Of a stretch of DNA of 64,000 nt, positions 9,998 to 21,705 are shown piece by piece. Position 1 is the stretch's first letter, and each line of letters begins with the position of its first letter. Origin of the DNA: Eukaryota sp. TZLM1-RC (lineage: Eukaryota > Metamonada: BaSk clade); the NCBI GenBank assembly GCA_040285825.1, contig JAUPSS010000007.1:582501-646500 (forward strand), read 5' to 3'. Made by a program: the position numbers and the translations under genes. The notes beneath the pieces were generated by a model. That model worked only from the letters and a program-made list of their open reading frames with translations, had not been told where the DNA came from and did not search any database.

Positions 9998-10980
9998 ACT
10001 TAGTCCATATTATGGCGGTTTAGGTTGGACAAAATTTTCAATTCTTACTTCGTGTGCTTTTATTGGTGGATGCAGAAGAGCAACTTCTGAGTTTTCCGAA
10101 AGATTTGCAGATTGGAAAGATTTATTGATGACAACGCAAAGTTCCACTGTTTTTGCATTAGATGAAGAATTGTCAAAAATTCATGTAAAAAAATGGAATC
10201 AAAACTTTCCCCAATCACTCGATGGTAATATTCCCGAAAAATTTTTTTTAATGAGATGTTATTTCAATATCCCATTAATCAATAATTATTAAAAGAAAAA
10301 TGTATTTGTTCGAATTCATTTCAACTCACTCTGCGCCATGCTCTGAATTGTTCTAAATTGATAACTTATCGTTCTTCATTACATGATGCTGTTAGAGACA
10401 CTGTTTTCAAAATGGTACAAGCTGCATGAATATCATGTACCAAAGAGCCTCTGCTGAAGGAAACACTGTCTTTGAATATTTTTGGTTCTGATGACAGAGG
10501 TGATGTATACTGTGATTGGATTCAGATTTCTGAAGTTGTTGTTGATTTTTTCTCACGTGATGTCGCAAATGACACTTTGGTTCAAAGAAGAAAACTTAGT
10601 CCTGTAGATGCTCTTGAATTTAAGGCCCAAGAAAAACATAAAAAATATGACAAAGATATCAAAGAAGCTAATGACGATAGAAAAAGGACACTTGTTTTTA
10701 TTGCTTTCCCATCTTCTGTAAACGGAAGACTATCAGTCGAAGCAGAAACTTTTTTGAATGACTTCCAATAAATAATTCAAGAACGAACAATGAATAAATT
10801 TGATATATTTTTATGGCGCTCTCGGAGTCAATTTGCCATTTTTAATAGAATACCTCCGTTTTTCAATCGAATTAGAGAAGTTTTAGCAAGACAGCAAACA
10901 GGTCAACATTTTGTAGAGGAAATCTTGGTTCAATGAATTTTGTCCCATTAGTTATGATTTTATTTTGTTAAAGTGCCATT
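9998..10980 (+). mobile_element. RLE-B retrotransposon, decayed 3' half
   Basis: Non-LTR retrotransposon relic with frameshifts and stops. From left: the post-RT region (GGLGWTKFSIL, FIGGCRRATSEF), a zinc-motif region (KEKCICSN ... HALNCSKLITYRSSLHDAVRD), the nuclease core (DDRGDVYCDW), the C-terminal segment (KKYDKDIKEANDDRK ... FFNRIREVLARQQ) and the family 3' UTR. A 99-codon open part spans 10472-10771. It is the fullest RLE-B copy for the middle of the protein. Confidence 0.75.
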
Positions 10981-11169
10981 TTCAAAACCCATATATCATC
11001 TATTTCAAACAGATGTCAACAAATCCTTTTCACATGCAGACATTACTGCGACAATTTGGAACTAAATAGAAGTATTTTTCTGGAAATATTTTGCTCGAAA
11101 AAACAAAAATTGTTTTAAAAAAATTTTGGAAATAGAAAAATTGTAAAATCAAAAATTTGCCGAAAATTG

Positions 11170-13690
11170 TGCTAACGTGGTCGTTATGGTGCCGCAAAAC
11201 AGTCCTTGTTTTCCTCTTCTTTGGCTGATGCAAACTCTGATACCCTTGAAACACTTCAAAAGTTGCATCCTCAAGAAAATTTCAAGTGCAGCAAGCCTGA
11301 AGTGTGTCCTTTTTGGATTGAAAATCCTATTACTGCAATTGAAGTTCCTAAAGCTATTGAAAAATTACCAAAGGGGAAAGCAGCAGGCCCATCTGGAATT
11401 TCTTTTGATCTGTTAAAAACAGCGTGTTCCAGTGCTCCCGAAATTGCATATGATCTAGCCCATTATTTTCAACAATTAATTGTTTTGAAAATTAATCCTC
11501 CTTTTGAATTACTTGCTGCACGTCTGATTGCAAGTCTGTGATAAAGTCTGGTAATGGAATTAAACATGATGGAATACGCCCATTTGCTGTTGGTGAATCT
11601 CTATCTCGTTTGCTGGCATCAATTGTCTTCGATCGTGTCAAAGACAAAGCTTCTACATTTTTGAATCCTCATCAATTTGGAATCAAAACAATTGATGGTG
11701 CTTCTGTTGCTGCTATTGCCTCAGATACTTTTTTTAATGCAGAGGAAAATAATTATAATTTTAATCTTGACTTTAAAAATGCTTTTAATTCTGTAAAGCG
11801 AGAAGCAATTTTTGAAGTAATTAAATCTAATTTTCCTGAGCTATCGAGTTTTTTCTATCATTTTTATGGGAAAGAATCAGATTTAATTTATAATTCATTT
11901 GGTCTTAAATCATCTTCTGGTGTGAAGCAAGGTGATCCTTTAGGCCCATTATTGTTTTGTTTTGCTATTCACAAAACTTTAAATATCATTAAGCAAAATA
12001 CCCTTCTATAAAAATAGTTGCTTATATGGATGATATATCCTTGATTGGTTCATTTGATTTACTAGAATTGGTTGCTCAAGAAATTGCCGATTCATATGAA
12101 AATATTGGGCTTTATCTTAATGCGGGCAAATGCCTTCTGATTGGCTCTTCTGCTCAAGATCTTGTGATAAACGATTCTATTGTCCCTTTTACTAATTATA
12201 GTAGTGATGCTTTTAAGTTTCTTCGTTGTTGGTTAGGAAACGTGCCTCAAATTCAGAATGAATTGCAAGTTATTTAGGAAAAAATGAAAATTGAACTTGA
12301 TTCAATTTCTTCTTTAGATATAGAAAAGCATATTAAATTTTTCATGCTTAAAATTTGCTACACTGGGAGAATAACCCACATTTTGAGATCTTGTGCTCCT
12401 TCCATAGCATTAGATTTTTGTCGTTCATTTAATTCATTGAGAACAGAATTTTTTGCTGATTTATTGGATGTAGAACCAGTAATGTTGAAAAGTCACTTAT
12501 TTTCTTCAGCAAATTTGGGTGGTATTGGATTTACTAAATCTTCAATTTTGTGTCAATCAGCATTCTTGGGTGGTGGCAAAAATTTTATTTATGAATTTTC
12601 TCGTAGATTTCCTGATGATTCTCATCTGTTAGTTGCCAATTGCAGTCCTTATTTGTATGAGTTATCTTGTGAACTTGAAAAATTGCGCCACAAATTTTGA
12701 CCAAATGTTTTCCTCAATCAATTCAAGAAATTCCAAACCGATCTCTTTTTAATTTACAGTTTTGCTGTAAAAAGCTTCAACAAAAATTGTCAAAGATTTT
12801 TGAAAGTTTGGATTTTGATGTTAGACTTGGCTTGGCCAAGAAAAAGAATCCCGCTTTTGCAAATCTTTTAGAAGATATGTCTGACAGTACTTCTTCTGCC
12901 TTAGTAACAACAATTCCACAAGTTTATGGTACTCTCTTAACCGATTCTGCGTGAACTCTAAATATGAGATTTCGTTCCTTTATCTGGCCTGATAATTTAC
13001 CTCATAATTTAATTTGTAAATGTTCTCGAGAAATTACAACTACTCATTTGTTAAATTGTAAACATTTTATTACTTTTAGAAGCAAGGTTCATGATGCTGT
13101 AAGAGACCAGTTATATTGTATGTGTAAATCTCATAGAATTGAATCCTTTTTGGAACCTCTGTTGTCAAGTCTGTTCGATGCTGAAGATGATTTTCATAAG
13201 AATAATAGAGGTGATGTTATATTACCTGGATTAGATGGAAGTTTCATTTTATTGGATGTAATGTCTGTTGATCCTTGTGATGCCTCAAATGCAAGGCTAG
13301 TTAATTCTGAAATTCATAATCCCCTTTCAAATGCTGAAAATTCTAAATTCAAAAAATACAATGAACCTTTGTCCAAATTGGCCAGTCTACAGCATGCAAA
13401 ATACAATTTGTATCCATTTGTATTTTCCCTTTTTGGTTCACTTGCACCAACTGCTTTACGTTTTTTGGATGATTTTGAAATGATTGTAAAAAGAAGAACT
13501 GGCAGAAATTTCAACAAATGTTTTGGGCAAAATAGAATTGTGTTTTCCATTTTTAAGGGGATGTTGAAGATGGTTTCTGATGCTTTGCTTTCTCTTGGAT
13601 CTCATTATGAGAGAGTTGCATCTAGTGTTTTTGTTCTGGGAGAGATGGATTATTTAGATGTTGATTTATAGGTTTTGAATAATGTTAAAA
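11170..13690 (+). mobile_element. RLE-A non-LTR retrotransposon, longest copy, decayed
   Basis: Non-LTR retrotransposon of the restriction-like-endonuclease class (R2-like order). Domains in order: RT palm start (PKGKAAGPSGISFDLLK), fingers (LDFKNAFNSVKREAIFE), VKQGDPLGPLLF, catalytic AYMDDISLIGS, thumb (CWLGNVPQ), LGGIGFTKSSIL, the zinc motif CKCSREITTTHLLNCKHF, and the endonuclease core RGDVILPGLDGSFILLDV. Breaks occur near 11520-11541, 12000-12026, 12275, 12690 and 12952 (a Trp codon present in the 28.6-kb copy is TGA here). The 5' end, including any N-terminal zinc fingers, is missing. Other copies: 28599-29584 and 43533-45527. Confidence 0.88.
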
Positions 13691-13699
13691 TTTTGGTCA

Positions 13700-15160
13700 A
13701 AAAAATAGAAGTATTGTTTTACAAAAACAATATTGGTTATGATGGGACACATCATTTGTCAAACAAGATTACTTTGGAGCAAATTTTCCAACGATTGCTT
13801 TATGATCATATTAGACATGTCAGTCCTTGTTTCATGTGAGCAACAAAGAATCCAATTTTATTGTACGATCAGTGGGTTTGGCCTTCTGCATTATTCTTTT
13901 GTTTCAAGATATTTATTGATGACATTACAGCGCTCAAGGTTTGAATGGATCTGTTTTTGCTCAAATTACTTAAGGATCGTGTTCTGACACCCATTGCGTA
14001 TCTAAAACAGACGAAAAATATGTCAAAGTTGACGACAGCTTGGACTATTAAGCCAACACTTACATCAGAAAAAGGCTCCAACTTAATTGATTGTAAATGG
14101 TTCATAAATAGAAAATGGAAATTTGGTAAATAACTTTTTGGATCTTTGAATGTAATAAAATGTATTTGTCAATTTTCTGCAAATGGTATTTTCAAAACAA
14201 AATCAACTGTTGCAATTGTATACACTGTCAAAATTTTTGCAATATCCTTTCTCATCAATGCATCTCGGAAATTGGTGGCGTTGATTTAAAAGACTGAATT
14301 ACCTTCGCAAAGTTGCATTGTACCATTTACTATTACTTTGTTTTGTGATACTGGACCTTTTTGATCACATTTCTACAAAACAGAGCTTAACATAATTGAA
14401 TTCTTGAATATGGTTAAGTTGAACTGATTGTTGCAATTTTAGGTGTATTGCAGCAATGGTCTCTGACGCTTTGTGAGCTACTAATGCTGAGAGAATCAGA
14501 ATGTTTCATATAATGATTATGGAAACCAGCAAAAATGTTTGGGAATAACATGAATTATTGAAAAACATCAGATTTCGTGTCAAAGAACATGAGCCTAACA
14601 ATAGCATAGAGTTCCAAGATGGCACGAAACGAGGTGACCATTGTGTCTTGGACTGAATGTCAAGAAATCGTAGAATTGGAACTTCACTTCTAATTATTTC
14701 AATGACAACATAAGAATCAAACTGAAGTCCTCAATATCGGTAGCTACTAATCAAAAATTGACATCCATTTTTTAGAGCATTGTGCGGAACAGTTAGTTAG
14801 ATGATGTAGGAAATTTCATAGAATTGATTGCATGAACGGATCCATTGGTTTAGTCTATAAAAGCCAGTTGAAATATAAAAACATCATTTGGATTTTTGTC
14901 AAAAGTTGTGATGTTGATTCTATCAATAGTCATCAGAAAATTAATTAATACATCACCAACTAAAATTTGGTTGTTTTCTTCATGTTGTTGAGCTATATAC
15001 AGCTCTTTTTTATTCTCAAATTGTGCTCAATTGTGAAAGGTCACTCAGTATATAATAGCAGAGAGAGCCAACAAAATGGATTTAAAAAGCACAAAGACAT
15101 CACTCCCCAGGATTTCAACTCAACATCCCTGAACAGTTTTAAACCATCTTTTCTCCACCA
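13700..15160. other. Intergenic, AT-rich
   Basis: About 1.46 kb without a recognisable gene. It contains scattered short open frames with no family signature, and its right end is the ATG9 promoter and 5' UTR. Confidence 0.5.
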
Positions 15161-17110
15161 ATGTTCTTCCAATCATCCTTTGAAGAATGGCTTGCCTCAG
15201 ACCCCCGTGGTCGTGTCATATGTGAGAACCTTCCAACGTTCTACACATACTACCAAGAACGTGGCTTCTTCAACTGGGCCCTTCGCAATACTCTCCTTCT
15301 CCTCCTAAACCTCTTCAACGCTTCCCTACTCTTCTTTCTCATCGTTTTTGTTAACTGGAATGGCCTTTTCTCTTGCCAAGACCCTGTGGACTGTGCTTCC
15401 AACGCTCTCAATCCCTCCCCACTGTCTAACATAGGTACCTTTACTGTTCTGCTTACTCTTTCCTTTCTTTTGTATTTTGGTTATCAAGTTCGGCTATTCG
15501 TACTTACTATTCCAAAAATGAAAATAATGCAAAGGTTCTACACAAAAGAGTTAAATATAACCAATTCTGACCTCCAAGTCTTGCCTTTTCAACGGCTGGT
15601 TTCCGTTATTTCTGACCTTTCTGGAGAATCTTCAGGACTGATTGCACTCAAACTTTCCCAGTTAATATGCAAAGACGATAACACGTTATTAGCACTGTAT
15701 CATTCTAAAATACTACCACTTGATCGAAAACTGATTGGGTTCGGCCCAGTCAAAATCGACTATTTTTCAAAATCACTTGAATTTTTGCTCCGAAAAACAA
15801 TTATTCATTCTAGTTGGAGGTTTGAAATTGTTGATGAAAAATATTTTAATTCAAAATTTAATTTAAATTCAGAACTAATTCGCAAAAGAATACTTCTTTG
15901 GACCTTGGTCTCATTACTAGCTTCTCCTTTCATTTTCGTTTTCATCCTAGTTCACCTATTTTTCTCTTACACCGAAGCCCTCTATGATTCAGACTCCTTC
16001 GCTTCTTGGAAGTCGTTTAGTAATAGATCGCGTTGGCTATTTCGTCATTTTAACGAATTACCACATTTATTTGATGATAAATTAAAAAGTTCCTACAAAC
16101 CAGCTAATGAATACTTGGGTTTGTTTAAGTCTAGAACGAGTGTGATTGTGCAAAGGTTTGTAGTTTACATGTTTTCGGCTTTTGCGGCTGTTTTAATTAC
16201 CTTTTTGTACCTATTTGGTGAAAAAGTGCTGAATATAGAACTATTCTCAAATGGTCGAACTTTAACTTGGATTCTTTTATCAGTAATTATTCCAATAATA
16301 GCTTTCTCAAGATCATCACTTCCCGGACCAGATTTCTCTTTTCATGCTAACCAATCATTAAGGAAATTTTTCCACTCCACCAAGTACATTCCAGACGGAT
16401 GGAGGGGCAATGGTGAGAGTATTCACACCCACAAGGCTCTATCAAGTGTATTTCAGCTACGACTAATTAATTTAGTTTCCGAATTAATCTCAGTATTTAT
16501 ATCGCCTTTTATAATGTTTTTTATTGTTTTGCCTAAAATCACCACTATTGTTTCTTTTCTTGAATCTATAGTAGATCACGACATCGAAGCTTCTGATGGC
16601 AGCGATGAGCTCAATTGGTCTAGATTCCAACTTGATGATAATGGTAAGGTGGAGGTGTTATTAAAGGTTCACAAAGGACCTGATAATGAACAAATTTGTT
16701 TGAATAAGATTGTTTCATCACTTCTACATTTTGCTGCGATTTTCCCATCATTTTCACCAATCAATTTTGATAAGTTTTTGGCCACTTTCCCTTCCAAGAC
16801 CAACAACATTGTTGATGACGTCATTGAGGTCATTTATTCCCAAGATATGAGCATTGGAAGCACCATTGCCCAAAGAGGTTTTGACACGCAAAATGTTACC
16901 AGTATGTCTTATGTAGCGAGATCGGCATATTACTCTACACTTCATGACAATGCTCTGCAAAGCACTTCAATGATGAATAAAAGAGATATAGAAGAGGGGG
17001 GAAACCGATCAATCGGGAATGAGGTTGGTGAAGTGTTGAATGAATCGCCAGTTAGTAGCAGGAATTTTGAAAAGAAAAAGCTATTGGATGATGTAGGTGA
17101 TGATCTGTAA
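15161..17110 (+). CDS. ATG9: Autophagy-related protein 9 (lipid scramblase)
   Basis: A 649-residue polytopic membrane protein of the ATG9 family, the only integral membrane protein of the core autophagy machinery; it scrambles phospholipids in vesicles that seed the phagophore. The N-terminal region shows the family opening (FYTYYQERGFFNWALRN), a first transmembrane pair (about residues 44-63 and 85-105), the RLFVLTIPKMKIMQRFYTKE segment, NITNSDLQVLPFQRLV, FGPVKIDYFS, further membrane segments near residues 245-268, 335-355 and 367-380, the RELPH-like HFNELPHLFDDKL, and the reentrant helices near 440-470. The tail is short and serine-rich. It is shorter than animal or yeast ATG9 but complete. 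No intron is needed; the ATG at 15161 is chosen because the conserved domain begins at once. Confidence 0.85.
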   Translation: MFFQSSFEEWLASDPRGRVICENLPTFYTYYQERGFFNWALRNTLLLLLNLFNASLLFFLIVFVNWNGLFSCQDPVDCASNALNPSPLSNIGTFTVLLTLSFLLYFGYQVRLFVLTIPKMKIMQRFYTKELNITNSDLQVLPFQRLVSVISDLSGESSGLIALKLSQLICKDDNTLLALYHSKILPLDRKLIGFGPVKIDYFSKSLEFLLRKTIIHSSWRFEIVDEKYFNSKFNLNSELIRKRILLWTLVSLLASPFIFVFILVHLFFSYTEALYDSDSFASWKSFSNRSRWLFRHFNELPHLFDDKLKSSYKPANEYLGLFKSRTSVIVQRFVVYMFSAFAAVLITFLYLFGEKVLNIELFSNGRTLTWILLSVIIPIIAFSRSSLPGPDFSFHANQSLRKFFHSTKYIPDGWRGNGESIHTHKALSSVFQLRLINLVSELISVFISPFIMFFIVLPKITTIVSFLESIVDHDIEASDGSDELNWSRFQLDDNGKVEVLLKVHKGPDNEQICLNKIVSSLLHFAAIFPSFSPINFDKFLATFPSKTNNIVDDVIEVIYSQDMSIGSTIAQRGFDTQNVTSMSYVARSAYYSTLHDNALQSTSMMNKRDIEEGGNRSIGNEVGEVLNESPVSSRNFEKKKLLDDVGDDL

Positions 17111-17396
17111 ATAATGTTAATAAAGTTTTGTTGCGGTGTTTCTTTTTAATTCCATTGATTTGTTACTTTTGTTGTTTTTCAAGGATTTCATAATTGTTTG
17201 CTCAATATTTTAATTTTTTAAGGTTAAAAGGTGCATTTAAAGTTCAAAAAAATTTCGTGAAATCGACACCTAAATCTTAATGACTCCAAACCAATGAATG
17301 AGGTCTTATTTGTAAAATTACAAATACAATTGAAACAAAAAGAAACATCATTTATTTATTAAATCAAGATATAATTCAATCAAAAAATGAAACATT

Positions 17397-19100
17397 CTAA
17401 ACTTGATTTACAATATCGTCAATTCGCAAAATCATCTTAGTGACTTGCGTTGCTAACAAAAATTGTTGTTGTTTTCCCTTTAAAGTTTCAAACACATGTT
17501 GCGTCATCATATCATTATCCCCAGTTTGATTGCAATCAATTCCGTAATGAGGTTTCCCGGATTTAATCTGCTGAGCTCTTGCCTTAGCAACTTCCTCCAA
17601 TACAGGAAGTCCTGCATTCTCGGCCAAAGCCATTGGTATAGCTTCCAAAGCATCAGCGAATGCCCTGAACGAGAACTGATCAGTATTACCAACAGTATCG
17701 GCATGCTCGTTGATTTTAAGAGCACAAGCAATTTCAGCTGAACCACCCCCATAAATGATTGATGGATCCCTAATCAGATTGCGTGACACACAGATGGCAT
17801 CGTGTAAAGAACGTTGAGTCTCAGCAACAGCCATGTTGTTGGATCCCCTGCATAGAACAGTGACTGCCTTGGAAGAAGGGCATCCCTCAAAGAAAATGAA
17901 GCGGTCTCGAGTTGTACCCAAAGAAGCTTCCCTTACAGAAGATGCAAAACCAAGTTTGCTCTCAGTAAGCTCTTCAAAGCGAGGAACTATACGGGCACCT
18001 GTGATGAGTTGTCAAGATAATAGAGAAACAATACCAGTCGCAATAGCCAGCAATTCAATTTCAGGACCACCAACCCATCTCACTGCATTGATTCCATTCT
18101 TTAATAATAAATGATTAGCCTCATCCTCAAAACCCCATTGGCAAATTACTAAATTACAACCCACGGATTTCAAAGAACTAATCATGTCTTTGAAAAATTG
18201 TTGCTCCATCGTAGCTAATCGTTCGTAGGCATCAGCATCAGTAATGTCAATATGATGTTTGTTTTTAGGCTTTGGTGCTTCCATTGGACATGTAAGAATG
18301 GCAATACGGGCCTCTGAAAGAGACTTCTGCATTTGAGGGTGACTAAACTCTTTTTCTAGAACAATGCCCTTAACCAAAGCAGAATCTTCAATTCTACCTC
18401 CAGTCTTTGTTACGACTTTGATCAAATCAAGGTTAGTATCTTTTCGTTCTAGGTCGGCCACAGAGAGCACGGCATCAACAGCGATATCAGCCATTGTATC
18501 AATACTTTTGGAAACAATCTTGGAAGAAAGTGTTGTCAGGGCAGTTTTCTTCAAGTGTTTTTGAAGATTCTCTTCAATCTTCAGTTCATCAGCAATCTCA
18601 GTAAGGTAAGCAGAGCAGATCTGGGCGGCTTTTTCGTAACCAGCAGCGATACGCACAGGATGCATTCCCCGATCGAGGAGTTCAAGAGCTTGTTCTAGCA
18701 GGGCACCGGCAAAAACAACGACAGAGGTGGTACCGTCACCAATCTCAGCGTCCTGAGATCGGGAAAGTTCAACCAAGAGTTTACCCACTTCATGTTCTAC
18801 TTGCATCTGTTCCATGATGGTGGCACCATCGTTGGAGATGTTGAGATCACCATCGGGCGAGACAAGCATTTTATCGGCACCTTTGGGACCAAGAGATGTG
18901 CGAAGGGTAGATGCAACGGATATGGCTGCAAGGATGTTTTGCTAGGATAAGCTGGTGGATGATCGTGCTAGACGTACTTTGTGGGCTTCTAGACCTGTAG
19001 CACGTTTCTTTTCTTCTTGATCCTTGACGATGACAAAAGGTCTACCATACTCGTCAAAGACGACGGGCATTTGAGAGGGATTGCTTGCTTGTGCGCTCAT
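17397..19100 (-). CDS. CCT5: T-complex protein 1 subunit epsilon (CCT5 chaperonin subunit)
   Basis: One of eight paralogous subunits of the cytosolic TRiC/CCT chaperonin, which folds actin, tubulin and other proteins with ATP. The epsilon identity comes from the N-terminus ([20 protein letters not shown]), [17 protein letters not shown] and [14 protein letters not shown]. Group II chaperonin signatures: [17 protein letters not shown], the nucleotide motif GDGTTSVVV and [12 protein letters not shown] near the end. Two 36-nt introns are needed: 18942-18977 (gtacgt...cctag) and 17999-18034 (gtattg...cacag); removing them gives a 543-residue product, the usual length. The start is the ATG at 19100. 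Confidence 0.93.
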
Positions 19101-19340
19101 TGTGAAAAAGTGTGTAAAGAGGGTTAAAAAGTGAAATTAATTAACCAGAGATTAATTTTGAAGTGACTTTCTTGTTTGATTACTGCTAGTTTATCAACAA
19201 ATGTAATAGAAGAGAAAAAATGACCTTTCTTGGACCAACTCTGATCGTAGTAATTGTTTTGTCAAACCACCAGTAAAAATTGTATCATGTAGAGATTAAT
19301 CAGCTTGTGTTCTCATTCGAAGCCTTTTGTTTTTTTATTG

Positions 19341-19593
19341 TACTATCATTTTTCTAAAAGAGCCCCGATCTTGTTCATAGGGTTTAATTAGAACAGGGAT
19401 CTATTAGAAGAGGGCTGTAATGTGAGGCCTCTCATATTCATGATCAACACTAATAAAAATATTTTTTGCTGGTTTTTATATTTTATGCTTAACTCATTAA
19501 AGACACACTTTAGTTTGATCTGCTGAATCACTATATATTAATACTTTCAGCAGGGTTCTATTAGAACAGTGCTGAATTAGAAAAATGATAGTA
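19341..19593. mobile_element. 253-bp MITE with 17-bp perfect inverted ends
   Basis: The left end 19341-19357 (tactatcatttttctaa) is the exact reverse complement of 19577-19593. The inverted similarity continues less perfectly inward. Both outer ends are TA, as in the TA target duplication of Tc1/mariner/pogo elements. There is no coding capacity. It lies between the CCT5 and Aurora genes. Short flanks (19101-19340 and 19594-19896) show nothing else. Confidence 0.72.
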
Positions 19594-19896
19594 TGTTGCA
19601 GTTCAAAAAACAAACTAACAGTATCTGTATTTGGCCTTTTTCCCAATTTTATACATTGGCGGGGTATTCTTTGAGCTTTTGAAACATTCAAGATTGTACT
19701 TAAACTTGCTTTGTCAAGAGTACAAAGGATGGAAATCATAACTAGCCAAATAAACTGTAATAAATGTACTAAAATTGTCACCAGATATACTAGCTTTTGA
19801 AACAACAAAAATATTTTTTCCTTACAATTTATTCATTTTCTTCAGAATATTGTGAAAAACAACCCAAACAATACTAAAAACAAACTTAAATACACT

Positions 19897-20747
19897 TTAT
19901 TTTAAATCATTCAAATAACGAACAATAAATGGACTTTGTAATATATCTTCCAGGCTCGGCCTATCTTTTGGATTTGCTTTTAAAATACTTAGTATTAAAT
20001 TCCGACAATCAGGTGGAAAATTCCTTGGAAAATCAATATCCAACTTCGATATGGACCGGAACGTTTCCTCTTTCGTACCCCTTACCCATGGTGGATGGCC
20101 TACCAGAAACTCATAGAGCAAAACTCCTACGGCCCAGACATCGATTCTGTGATCATGGGGTTGGTCGTTAATCATTTCAGGAGAAATGTAATCTATGGTT
20201 CCGCACATGGTCTTTCGCCTTCCGTCATTGACCAAAGCTGCCCACCCAAAGTCGGCTATTTTGAGTTCACCATCCGCACCAATTAGAATGTTTTCTGGCT
20301 TGATGTCGCGATGGATAACGTTACAGGCGTGGCAGTGGCGAAGAGCTTTGATTAGTTGGGTGATGTAAAGTGCGGCTCTTCTAGGTCTGAATTTCCCACA
20401 AGATTTGAGTTCCTTGTACAATTCACCACCGGGAGCATATTCTAGTATCATGTAGATTCGTTTCTTGTCATGAAAGTAACCATAAAGTTTGAGTATATTG
20501 CGATGACTAAGGTAAGGATGAGGAAGAAAGAGGCATACTTAAGGCGACGTTGAATCTCGATTTCTTGCAGAACTTGTTTTTGATAGTTGTAACGTTCGAG
20601 TTCCTTTTTTTGTAGAACCTTGAGAGCAACAATGAACTTTGACTTCTTCTCACGAGCAAGAAAAACTTGTCCAAATTGACCCTGTCCGAGTTCACGGCCT
20701 ATATCAAAGTCTGATACATGCCAAGTACGACGAGGAGTCTCTGACAT
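19897..20747 (-). CDS. Aurora kinase (Ipl1-like mitotic Ser/Thr kinase)
   Basis: A 272-residue protein kinase of the Aurora family, which controls spindle assembly, chromosome segregation and cytokinesis. Motifs: glycine loop LGQGQFGQVFLA, VAIK-type lysine in VALKVLQKKE, catalytic HRDIKPENILI, the Aurora-specific KIADFGWA, activation loop RRKTMCGTIDYISPEM and YEFLVGHPPW. It has almost no N-terminal extension, unlike animal Auroras with degron boxes. A 32-nt intron at 20507-20538 (gtatgc...ccttag) must be removed to restore RRLNHRNILKLYGYF. The start ATG at 20747 directly precedes the kinase domain. A retrotransposon fragment sits 79 bp upstream of it. Confidence 0.93.
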
Positions 20748-20838
20748 GTCAGAATGAGGAGGAAAGTGTGTATATTGTGTAACTAAAGTGCAGACTTGTT
20801 GAGATGGGTTGGAGGAAGTTCAATCAAAATTGCAAAAC

Positions 20839-21248
20839 TCGGATGTAAATAATCCTCTTCTTGCAGGCGAAAAATATAAAATTGCTAAATATGCGAAACC
20901 CATTTCCTTGGTTAATGAAAATTCTCATGCCCGATATAATTTATGTCCATTTGTTTTTTCTTTGCTTGGATCTCTAGGTAAGGCTGCTATGGCTTTCCTT
21001 GAGGATTTTGTTGTAGTTGTAAAGGAAAGAACTGGAAGAATTTTCAATCGTGTTTACTGGCAAAACAGGATTGTATTTTCTATTTTTAAGGGAATGGTAA
21101 CACTAATTTCTGATTCACTATCTTCTTTTGGGAAATTTTCTGAATCTTTAGCGATTAATTGTTTTGATGTAGGGGAGGCAGGTTTTGAGGATGTGGAGTT
21201 TTAATTGTGTATTTCATATTTGTTGTTGAATAAAAATATATACTAAAA
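20839..21248 (+). mobile_element. RLE-C retrotransposon 3' fragment with 13-bp TSD
   Basis: A 410-bp 5'-truncated copy covering the C-terminal endonuclease region (KERTGRIFNRVYWQNRIVFSIFKGM) and 3' UTR, nearly identical to 36113-36500. It is flanked by the direct repeat aaaattgcaaaac at 20826-20838 and 21249-21261. The open frame through 21204 is intact, so the insertion looks recent. It lies in the 5' flank of the Aurora gene, in opposite orientation. Confidence 0.88.
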
Positions 21249-21261
21249 AAAATTGCAAAAC

Positions 21262-21705
21262 CCTGAGCTCTGCAAGAAAAAACAATCAAAAGATTGTTTC
21301 AATGGGCCTTTGTGCAGTTCCATGTAATGTATTTATGAGATAAACTATGCTATACTTATTACTCAACTTGTTGTTAATTTAGAGTACATTCCTGGGTTCG
21401 TAGTCAACAACTCTCCCTTTAGAACGAAGAAACACTAATTACTCATATCCAATTCGCAAGAATATTAGTCACTTATCAAGAACAAATATTGTTTCACTGA
21501 TGACTTAAGTTGTTTATCATTACGTGTACATTGTTTACAATCGTACCTTCAACGAATTCTTTGAACTTTTTTTAATCGAGAATACTCCAAATTTAAGCTT
21601 ACAGTAGTAGTGATATCAGATAGCAAACTATTATTGATACACAAAGGCTAATACTGTAGAAGAAATTCAACAAAGCATTTTGTGACTCAAACCACCCAAT
21701 ATGCA
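21262..21705. other. Intergenic, promoter side of the RCC1 gene
   Basis: About 440 bp with no gene; it is the upstream region of the plus-strand RCC1-repeat gene. Confidence 0.5.

Noticed and set aside
13733-14133. Short overlapping frames after the RLE-A copy
   Set aside because: No recognisable motif on either strand and no similarity between frames that would suggest a decayed gene.
14967-15308. 113-codon frame upstream of and overlapping ATG9
   Set aside because: It overlaps the conserved ATG9 start in another frame and has no family features.
17496-17752. Frames opposite and alongside the CCT5 gene
   Set aside because: They are shadows of the conserved chaperonin frame.
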